A stretch of DNA of 64,000 nucleotides, from contig CP126193.1 in NCBI GenBank assembly GCA_030272155.1, positions 5,766,001 through 5,830,000 on the forward strand. Direction: 5' to 3'. Source of the DNA: Tetradesmus obliquus. Its lineage: Eukaryota; Chlorophyta; Chlorophyceae; Sphaeropleales; Scenedesmaceae. This document shows, one piece after another, positions 55,643 to 64,000 of this stretch (position 1 is its first letter; every line of letters starts with the position of its first letter). The notes beneath the pieces are model-generated. The model did not search any database and was not told the origin of the DNA. It saw only the letters and a list, made by a program, of their open reading frames with translations. Both the position numbers and the translations under genes were made by a program.

Positions 55643-57019
55643 CTAGCCCTGTGTGGCCTTCTTCAGCCGCCGCTGGTAGTCCAGCAGCCGCTTGACCAGC
55701 TCAGTCTTGCTGCCAGACACAGGACAGCTGCGCACACGCAGCAGCTCCACGAGCTCCTTGTTAGTCATGCCCTTCAACTCATCCACACTGAACATGCGGT
55801 GCTTGCTGCTGCTGCTGCTGCTGCTGCCGCCAGCGCCACCAGCAGCGCCTGGGTTGCCCGCTGCTGCCACAGCTGCGGCAGATGCTGCTGCTACTGCTTT
55901 GCTGGACATGATGAGACTGCTGCCGCCTCTGCTGCTGCCACCTGCACCAGCAGGTACTGGTTTACTATGAGGCAATGCTGCTGCTACTGCTGTTGGTAAT
56001 ACTGCTGCTGCTGTGTGGGGTGCTGGCCTTGCCCCAACTTTTGCCGCTGCTGCGGCTGCGGGTGACCAGCTGCGGTCCGTGCCTGCTACTGCTGCTAGTG
56101 CTGCTTCCAAGCCGCCGTCACCTGCGACAGTGCATACAGAGCCAGCCAGCCAGCCAGCCGCATCAGGGCTTGGGGTGAGCCAGCATGCAATGTAATGGCA
56201 GATGTCCATCTGAGGCACCATATACGTCGCATCTGGCTGCAGGCAGGCGCAGTGACCGGGTGCACTTTGCTGGCAAGCTCATACAGCGCATCGAGGCTGC
56301 TACTCATGCAGCTGATATGGCACATCATTACTGCTATGCGTGCAGCTGCTGAAGCCGCGTCATGACGACAGCCTACTAGGCTACTAGGCTAGAATACCGA
56401 CCCTGCCCTGTAACCTTCTCTGTGCCTACAGGTGAGAACTTCGCATGATGCTATGGTGCCGGGCAGCCGTGCCTACATGAACAGCCCTACTTGGAGTGCC
56501 AGGAGACTTTGGCGGGGGTCTTCTGGCTCAGCATTGCTTGAAGGTGCGCAGCTGTGCATGACCAGCGTACTTCGGTATCCTGGCTTTGTCTAGAATTCGT
56601 CATACTATCCACATTGTCTGTGGGCGCACCTGCTGCTTGGTTGGCTGCTGTTTGGTGCTGCCGTTTGCTGCTCCTATCTTCAAGGTGCTGCCGCGCCTGC
56701 CGCTTCGTAGCAGCTGCTGCTGCAGCTGAGTGGCGCTTCTGCGACTGTTTGTACAGGTCATGTAGTGCTTGACTGCCGTTCCTGATTATGCAGCCCGCTG
56801 CAAAAGCAGCGTACAACAGCAGGGCAGAAGGTTACAGTTGGCAGCTGTTGCATGCAGACAAGCTGAGCGGGAACTATCTACTCAGCTCCACATGCAAATT
56901 TCGGCCTGTAATGTTTGCCAACCGCACAAGGCAGCTGCACTGATTGCATGCTCACGACTCAACAGTGTTGCATCAATGCTGCGCTGCTGTGTTTCCTGAT
57001 CTGCTGTTGGGGGCTCCAT
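55643..57019 (-). CDS. SAP-domain protein
   Basis: A C-terminal SAP motif, a helix-turn-helix DNA-binding element, is clear in the last exon (56121-55643). It reads V-D-E-L-K-G-M-T-N-K-E-L-V-E-L-L, then S-G-S-K-T-E-L-V-K-R-L-L. It is preceded by Ala/Gly/Ser low complexity. Upstream, exon 1 (57019-56923, start M-E-P-P-T-A-D-Q) joins in phase 1 to an exon starting at 56797 with helical, Arg/Lys/Gln-rich content. The junction from there to 56121 is uncertain; a donor after about 56605 would fit the phase. SAP proteins act in chromatin organisation, DNA repair or RNA processing. No second domain identifies which. Confidence 0.7.
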
Positions 57020-58066
57020 GGCTGCTTTGCTAAAAGCAGCGTCTGAACCATGCAAGCTGAAACAAGAACATGCATGGAATTTTGCTGATATGGAAGGTCA
57101 GCCAGTTGACACATAACCATTCATGGCTGACACTTGGTACAGGATGATCGAGCTGCAGCTGCCTTACGTTGTGTTGTGTTGTCATGGCAGCAGACGTACA
57201 CAGGTGCAACCTGCATGTGTACGCCCTCCATCACACCAAAGCATCCCCTGCAGGCAAATTTCAGTCGTAAGTCAAGGGCTGCAGGAAACGGGAGCTGCTG
57301 TTGAGCTACATGTTGTGAGCATCACCTGTCCGGCAGGTTTTTGAGCAGGTCCATGATTTAATGCACGTAAACGTTGATTTAAATACGTTCTGAACACTCG
57401 AGAATGAGCCGGGGTGTCGATACGTGAAGATGCAATTGGAAACGGTGTTGTCATGCCACTGTTTTCAAATTCGATCGAATGTGTGACCTCACCCATGATT
57501 AAATGACAGCCGAGCCTTCGGGCTTAATAGCCATGCGAGCTCATTGTTTGTTTGCTGTGGCGCGATGGCTGCTAGTTGGACCATGGATGAGTGCGAGCTG
57601 CTTGCAGTGGCAGGCTGCCCACAGTGGCCACGGCCGCATGGTGCCACCAGTACAACCATGATGGATGGTTTTACACATGAAAGAAGACTCTATGCAATTG
57701 ACATATGAGAAGCTCCAACGTGCGCTTACATGCACTTGCTGACACGTGTATACTCATAGAGCAGTGCACAGTTGCCCACAAAACAAGGGGCTACCCAGAT
57801 CTCAATTGCAGCAACAACCCATGTCAGATGCCATGCAGCACCTGCCTAAGGTGCACGTGGCTGCCAACTGCAGAGCAGCCAATACTTTTAGTCTTGCAAT
57901 GCCATTACACAAGCCAGCTCCAGCAGGAATCAAGACAGTGAAATGACTGCATCAACATCTGTCCCTCTTGGCGCAAGGACCGTGCTATGCGTGATGCTGT
58001 TGTGACCTGCACGGTGTGCTAGAGATGCAGTGACAGATCCAAGAATCAGCAAAGATCGACGATGTT
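57020..58066. other. Intergenic: SAP promoter and 3' flank of the 992-residue gene
   Basis: No gene is recognised. A minus-strand TGTAA at 57726-57730, about 340 bases after the stop at 58067, is a plausible poly(A) signal for the next gene. The left part should hold the SAP-gene promoter. Confidence 0.45.
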
Positions 58067-60165
58067 TCAGCTACTGTCATCATCACTATCCTCCCTGTGG
58101 TTAGCCAGCTTTGCTGCACGCACACGGGCAAGAGCTTTTGCATACGCTGTCTGCTTGCCCCGCGCAGCTGGTGCCACGTCGCCGCTGTCGCTAGCGCAGC
58201 TGCTGCCGCTGCTGCTGCTGCTGCAGCTGTCAGATTGTCTCAGGTTCACCTGCAGCATACAGCGTAAGAGCAAAAACATGAGCCCAATGTTTTAGAAGCG
58301 GCAATGCTGTAAAAGCACATCCGTCCAGCTGTTTCTTGGGTCTAGGGCAGGGGACTAGGGACGGAGCAAGCGCTAGCAATGCGATGGTACAAACCGATTG
58401 CTGTTTGTTGCACCTGCTCACCTTGACAGGCTTGTACAGGCCAGCAGCATACTGCAGTATCTGCGCTGTCAGCGGAGCAGCGCCAGCAGCGCCGCCACTG
58501 CTGCCACCGCTGCTGCGTGCTGTGACTGCTGCTGCCATCCGGCCAGCAGACAATGCTCCATTGCCGCTGACCCGCGCACCTCCAGCAGACGCCTGCTGCG
58601 CACGCACTTGCTGTAGCAGCTGCGCTGTCGCGGAAACTGCCTTCCCAGGGGTGGGCTGAGCAGTAGCAGCAGCAGATCTGCCGTTCATCGACACCCTGGC
58701 ACCTAATCTTGAGAGCTGCCTGCTTAAAGCAATGAATGTGCTGCCGCCCGCGCTGGCGTTGCCCTGCTGTGCTGCACCAGGTGCATGCACGCCTGACAGC
58801 GCAGCTGCCACGCTTCTGGCTCGGCCTGCTGCGCCGCCTAGGCTGCCTGCAGCAGGTGCACAGCCGCCGCCAATGCTGCACGGCCTGCCACCCGCGCCTG
58901 CCAGCTGCTGTGCACGCTTTAGTGGACTGCTCACAAGCCACGCTGAGCTGCTGGCAGCATGCAAATTGCCTGCAGCAACGGCTGCTGCATTAGCTGCACC
59001 ATATGCAACATGGCTGTTGCTGTTGTGCAACCCAAGGGGCCGCACGCTGCTGCCGTCCCTGACTGTGTGCATACAGCTGATACTCCCGCTCAGTGCGCCG
59101 CCAGCAGTCATCGGCCTGCGCTGCTCCTGCTGCTGCTGCCTCAGCTGCTGCAGGTGCCCAGTAAGCTTGCCAGGGCTGCTGACGCTGCAGGATCGCCGCC
59201 TGGCACGCGATGATGATGACCCAGCAGCAGCACTTGGCAGCGGCAGCATATCCCAAACCCTGAGCGGCCGCGGCACCGACTGAGCACGCTGCAAGCCGAT
59301 GTGCTCGCAGCTGCCACCATAGCTACCGCGGTAGCCGTGGCCAGCATCTGCTGCTGCTGCTGCTGCTGCCTGGTCGTGTACATGCTCTTGCCAGCTGTCC
59401 CATAGGTCATAGCCAGCAGTAATGCTGCGCCTGCGGCTGTCATCGGCCCAGTGCCTGCCAGTGTGCCCAGACACATAGCCGCCACCTGTGCTGCCTGCGC
59501 GCCGGTGCAGCAGCCCAGCATCTTCCCTCGCGGCAGCTGCTGCGCCATCTTGATGGTTGTAGTGCCGTGGCTGTGACTGCAGCTCATGCAAGTGCTGCAA
59601 GCTGCGATGTTGTAGCCAGGTGCTGCTGTGTGGCCGCTGCCGAGGCAAGCTGCTGCTGTGTGAGTTCCAGGCAATGCCAGGGTCTGTCTGTCGCAAGCTC
59701 TGCTCCGGGCAGTACTGCTGCGGCAGCGCTGGCTGCTCCTGCTCCTGCTGGCGCAGCTGTACTCGCGTTTTGAACCCTGCGAGCTCGCTGAGGCTCTGCT
59801 GTAGGGCTGCAACAGCAGATGCAGGTCGTTGTACATGCTGCTGCTGCTGCTGGTGCTGCTTGCTCTGCTGCTGGTGGCTGGCCACCCTGCTGGTACCGAC
59901 AGTGCTCTGCCGCCTAGCCGTTGCTGCCGTGCCTAGCAGCCTGCTGCTGCTGGTGCTGCTGCTGCCACCATTGCTGCCACTGCGCCGCCTAGGCTCTGCT
60001 GCTGCCCTGCCTGCACTCGTCCAAGGCCGCACTTGCTGGCCTGCTGTGACGTGCCTGCTGTATACATCACCTGCACTGTCGCTGTTGTCGCTAGTCCTGC
60101 TGGTTGCCTGCCCAGCAGGCTTCCATGGCAGCTCGAAGTCTGCAAGCTCCTGCAAGTGCCGCAGC

Positions 60166-60200
<35 letters not shown>

Positions 60201-61217
60201 AGCTGACCCCAGCTTGCCAGGCGTACCTGGCAGCGAGCCAGGGCCTGCAATGCGCTGCTGCTGCAGAACGCTACCACTATCAGCTATGCTGCTGCGCCTG
60301 CTGTTCGCTGCTGTGGCCGTATTGCTGTGGGCTGCAGTGGGGTCACTGCTGAGACCCCACCCACCCATCAGCGCAGGGGATGTGGCAGGCCGCAAAGTGC
60401 CCAGGTGGCCTGACAGCCCGCTGAATACAGCAGTGTCCTTAGGCTGACCTGCTGCATCAGCTGCAAACACATCCATGCTGTTACTGTGTTGGTGAGCATG
60501 ATGCTGTCTGCTTTGGCGCTGCTGCTGTTGCTGCTGCTGGAACAAGGCGCCTGGCTGCTGCAGCTGCTGCAGCAGCTCTTGCCTGTAGCTGCGAGCCTCC
60601 ATATCTGCCTGTAGCTTCGCCAGCTTTGCCTGCAGCGCTGCGTTACCGGCAATGACACGCACAGCTGCATTAGCGCCATCATCCGGAGCTACCAGCACTG
60701 GCTGCTGCTGCTGTCCCCGCTCCTCTTGGTCCCGCTTGAAGCGCTGTGCGTACAACGCCGCTGCATCTGCCTGACGCATCGCACGGAATAAGCCAGTGCC
60801 GCGCTGCTTGCTTGGCGTGCTGCTGCTGGTAGTGTTGACAGCTGCCGGGGTGCTGGCATCCCCTGCATGCTGCTGCTGTGCCTGCAGCTCGCAGGCAGCT
60901 GTCCTTGCGGTGTTTTGCCAAGGTTGACCTGCAGCAGCTGGTGCTTGTTTGCCTGCAGCTGTGCTTGGACTGCCAGCAGCCCTTGACAGAACCTCATCCA
61001 AAGCCTGGTGCACATCTTTCAGCACCAGGTTGCCTGCTATGTTTGATGCTTGCTGGGAGATGTCTAATGCATCATTGTCGCTGTCCAGCACAAGTGTCTG
61101 TTGCTGCTGCCTGCTTCCATACGGCTGAAACACCTGGCGTGCTGCTGTCTTCTGCAAGTAGTCATCCAGCAGGCTGGTGTGCTGTATGTCAGACATTGTT
61201 GCTGCTACGTTCGTCAT
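58067..61217 (-). CDS. Unrecognised 992-residue low-complexity protein
   Basis: Two exons, 61217-58422 and 58249-58067, joined in phase 0. I do not recognise a family. The N-terminus is the most ordered part (D-I-Q-H-T-S-L-L-D-D-Y-L-Q-K-T-A and a helix near L-V-L-K-D-V-H-Q-A-L-D-E-V-L). The rest is rich in Gln, Ser, Ala, Arg and Gly, with poly-Gln and poly-Ala runs and several short motifs such as E-L-P-W-K-P-A near residue 360 and V-W-D-M-L-P-L-P near residue 660. The end is Lys/Arg-rich, then acidic (D-S-D-D-D-S-S). No signal peptide or membrane segment is seen. A mostly disordered protein that could be a scaffold, cytoskeletal or nuclear factor. The coding call rests on the long open frame, the consistent splice and the poly(A) signal downstream. 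Confidence 0.75.
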
Positions 61218-61786
61218 GTGATGTTCAACAGCTTGCTGGGTTGGCCCTGGTCTCAGGCAACAACATAGTGGCTGACCGCGTCATGGTGAACCTGTAGCTC
61301 GAACAGTACATCGAAATGTTATGAATTTATACAACTGCATCGTCGTTGACCAGGTAAAGCATCTGCTCAAACAGGCTACTGACGTTGTGCGACCATGCAG
61401 CAACAGCACTGCTGAGCAAGGGGTGTACAAGAAATGAACTCAAAACTACGTCACCAGCAAGGAACATCATGCATCGTCACAGCAGTGCTGAGAAGAGTAG
61501 CAGGTGTTTTGAAGCGACAGACGTGTCAAGTGACATGACCGTCCAGCTTTCGCAGAGCTTTGCTTGTTGCTGGCCGCTGCGTTTCGGTGTTGATCTTGGC
61601 AGAAACCTTCTTCTTTATCTTTGCGGCTATTACAGCCCCTGAGGTACTTGGCTACGCTGGCAGCGCATGTGGTGCTGTTACTGTGTGCAGCGCATTGTGA
61701 AACAGCAGCAAGTGTTCATTGCTGCAACATGCTGCTGAACATCGCAGCAAATTGGATGTGTTTCATGACGTCAAAGGCGTGAAACC
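61218..61786. other. Intergenic region upstream of the 992-residue gene
   Basis: A/T-richer sequence with no exon seen. A minus-strand TGTAA at 61630-61634 could serve a gene ending at 61787. Confidence 0.4.
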
Positions 61787-61906
61787 CTAAAGCAGCTCTG
61801 CATAGAAGCTGACGATGGCTTTGGCAAGCACACTGGCAAGCCGCTTCGCTGCCGGTGGCACCTGCGCTGGCGTATGGTCGGTGCAGGCCAGCACCAGCGG
61901 ATATTC
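61787..61906 (-). CDS. Possible terminal exon of an unrecognised gene
   Basis: A minus-strand segment of 39 codons plus stop follows a tgtgcag acceptor. It reads E-Y-P-L-V-L-A-C-T-D-H-T-P, then an amphipathic helix ending S-F-Y-A-E-L-L. A TGTAA lies about 155 bases downstream. Upstream exons between 62000 and 63100 could not be built with confidence, since both strands offer short candidates there. Confidence 0.4.
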   Translation of the reverse strand, partial: EYPLVLACTDHTPAQVPPAAKRLASVLAKAIVSFYAELL

Positions 61907-63226
61907 CTGCACACACAGACTGCTGCTGCAGCAGCATGAGAATCTGCCAGTCACACAACTGGCTGTGCGGGACAGCCGTGACAACAGCATTGTGCAACCT
62001 GCCCCTGCCGGGCATTTCACGCAGGCGTGCAGCAGTTTGAGGAGTTGCGCAGCGGATACTATCCGCTACTAGGCTAGTAGCAATGCGTGAGCAACTACCA
62101 GCAGCACGGCAGCAGCCTTGCATCTGCTGCTGCAGAGCCCCGACTTTGAGCGCCTGAGGAGTGGCGCTGCCGCTCAACCGCAGGACTGACAGCTTTGAGC
62201 AGCTGCAGCAGTGGCAGGGGCACTGCTGTGCGAGCGCAATGCTGCAGCATGCAGTGCAACTGGCTGCAGTGAGGAGTCCAGAAACACCAGAAATTTGTAG
62301 GTGGGCACTGTACGTTCCATTTATGCTCTCGACCACACAACGCTATGCTGCAGGCATACCTTCGTGCACAATCTTTCTGCTGCTGCCTGGTGGCTTTGAG
62401 CATGTCGTAGCCGCATGTGCCTTATATCATTCTTGGCCTCCAAGGAACACTGGTGGCAGGGTTGACAAAGATCTAGCGAACCATGCACAGTCAGCTGTTA
62501 GTGCTACCGTGGTGGGCGGCATTGCTGGCACTGCATATCCACGTGCGGCAGCGAGAAAGCGTGGGGGGTGATGTTACCTGATCGAATAGGACACACATGT
62601 TTGCTGGCGGTGTGCTGACTGTGTCTGCGGTGTGCCTTGTGTGGAGGGCTGGCCAGCAGCTGTCACCGCTCCTGTGCAGACATGGCTGTAATTCCACAGG
62701 TGAGCAGCGGCAGCAGCAGCAGCAGTGTTGTCCACTCCACCTTTTAACAGTGGCAAGCTGCCGGCCCCAAGCTGTCGGGCAGTGGTGGGCGGCAACACCA
62801 CACGACAGCAATGCTGAACAAGCAAATATCTTTGCTGACATCATGATGCTAGGGTTTACGAGCGCACTGGCACTACATCGGTTGTCCATCATCTTCATAA
62901 ATTGAAATCAATTTATCATATTGACTGTTTCTATGCCCTGTCAACTATGACAGCATTCGCACGTGCTTCAGGCAGTGGCAGGGCAGAAAGACAACCCTGT
63001 GCGGCACATGTTTCAGGCTGTGCCACAGCTGCACTGCATGCCAGTAGTGACTGTAAAATAAGCTCTCAGACCCTGCCTTCCGTGACATCCCCTTTTGTGC
63101 CACGCTTTACGCTGATGTCGCGCTAGCCCAGTTGCTTTTCACGGGCACGGCACCTGCGTGGTCCACCGCCTCGCCTGAACAAGCTGTTCATTGAAGTTTT
63201 TGTTTGGGATAAGCGAAGAATTCATC
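61907..63226. other. Region with unresolved coding content
   Basis: It may hold upstream exons of the minus-strand gene ending at 61787. A plus-strand stretch at about 62134-62190 (S-P-D-F-E-R-L-R-S-G, then a stop) also looks exon-like. I cannot decide between them. Confidence 0.25.
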
Positions 63227-64000
63227 ATGCACTCTGCTTCACGAACTTTGCTGGGGCGGGCACGGAGATTGACTGATACAACAGAGACCAAGGTAGAAAG
63301 CAGCAAAGCGGACTTTGCGGCAGCCGAGGCCGGGAGCATTGGAGCTCTGCACAAAGGCAGCTCTCCAGGTACTAAGGCAGGGTAGTAGCACCACCCCCTG
63401 CACTTGTGTTGTGCCATGCTGCAGCAGTGTTGGACACTAAATTGACGAAAGGATTGCACCTAGTGCAGAGCATATGCATAGCCAGGCAGCTGCCTGTTAT
63501 AACTTACATTCCGTGTAAGTGCTCAATCAGACATGTGCTGCTTGGTGTGTCAGCAGCTGACTTCCTCGCACACCGACATGATGGCCACTGCCTTGCTGCT
63601 TGCCATTGCTGCTCTGCCGCAGAGCTGCTGAGTGTTATCAGCTGCTATGGCGAGGGCATGGACCAAAACAAAACAGCCATTGTGAGTCTATTTTGTATGA
63701 AAGGTTACATGCCAGCAGTAGTGCCACCAGCAGCGTGCAATATGCGGATCCTCGGCCAGCTGCAGCACTCGAGTCAAGGCACATGCCTGCAGCTCCTACA
63801 CCAGCCTCAGCAGCAGTACGGTGAACAGCAAGCAACGGCATTGAGCAGGAATTTGCATAGGACATGACGTACAGTTTGGCATGTGTGTCGCTAGGGAACC
63901 TCGTTGCAGTGGTTGCGTGCTGATTCTGCATGTACTGCTTTGCTGACTCATCACCAGGTTGGGCAGCTCAAGGCCACCTACAGTGTGCACACACAGCCAG
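63227..64000 (+). CDS. Possible 5' part of an unrecognised gene running off the window
   Basis: A candidate first exon, 63227-63368, starts M-H-S-A-S-R-T-L-L-G-R-A-R-R-L and ends at a gt donor. Its Arg-rich, hydroxylated start resembles an organelle transit peptide (inference). A second candidate segment lies near 63735-63825, and a third follows a ccag acceptor at 63957 (V-G-Q-L-K-A-T-Y-S-V) and runs to the window end. The phase between them is not settled. Confidence 0.3.

Noticed and set aside
62130-62190. Exon-like plus-strand segment S-P-D-F-E-R-L-R followed by a stop
   Set aside because: The opposite strand offers an equally plausible reading and the nearby minus-strand exon has better support. 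Left unresolved rather than called.
1-64000. Transposons, LTR elements, viral genes, toxin genes, rRNA or intact tRNA genes
   Set aside because: No transposase, integrase, reverse transcriptase, capsid or rRNA-like sequence and no complete tRNA cloverleaf was recognised by reading.

Overview
The window looks like nuclear DNA of a chlorophyte green alga, most likely in the Chlamydomonadales/Sphaeropleales range. This is an inference. The reasons are: intron-rich genes with GT-AG introns; very high CAG/CTG content giving poly-Gln, poly-Ala, poly-Ser and poly-Gly runs; T/G-rich sense strands in introns and 3' regions; and TGTAA, the usual chlorophyte poly(A) signal, downstream of most genes. I see no transposase, reverse transcriptase, CRISPR array, rRNA or intact tRNA.

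Layout. A DEK chromatin protein (+, 5' end missing) fills 1-5650. A small LYR-motif mitochondrial protein (+) is at 6884-7392, followed by about 6.4 kb without a recognisable gene. On the minus strand come a two-finger CCCH protein (13826-15516), a very large PH-domain protein rich in low complexity (16949-26306), a secreted FAS1 protein (28092-30119) and the Elongator scaffold ELP1 (31137-40408). ELP1 is head-to-head with the cytosolic phenylalanyl-tRNA synthetase beta subunit (+, 40737-48725) across a 328-base shared promoter region. Then follow a CDCA7-like zf-4CXXC_R1 protein (+, 49734-51940), a membrane-anchored RING protein (+, about 52731-54488), a SAP-domain protein (-, 55643-57019) and an unrecognised 992-residue low-complexity protein (-, 58067-61217). 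The last 2.8 kb holds a likely minus-strand terminal exon and a possible plus-strand partial gene. For DEK (within the window), LYR, CCCH, FAS1, PheRS, CDCA7, RING, SAP exon 1 and the 992-residue protein I checked that the intron phases fit together.

The main discovery concerns gene architecture. In DEK, PH, FAS1, ELP1 and PheRS, short blocks spanning an exon-intron junction are repeated in tandem inside the adjoining intron, usually every 100-150 bases. The rule is strict. Donor blocks (exon end plus GT) are copied downstream of the real exon. Acceptor blocks (AG plus exon start) are copied upstream of it. I count about 17 such arrays with 2 to 9 copies. Some intronic copies differ from the real exon only at synonymous sites. 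One copy in PheRS carries the family-typical Arg where the primary exon has Cys. These may be decoy or alternative splice sites, or a mode of intron growth, that ordinary gene models would miss.

Functionally, ELP1 and PheRS both act in tRNA-dependent translation. DEK, CDCA7-like and SAP proteins are chromatin or DNA factors. Nothing else suggests a functional cluster.
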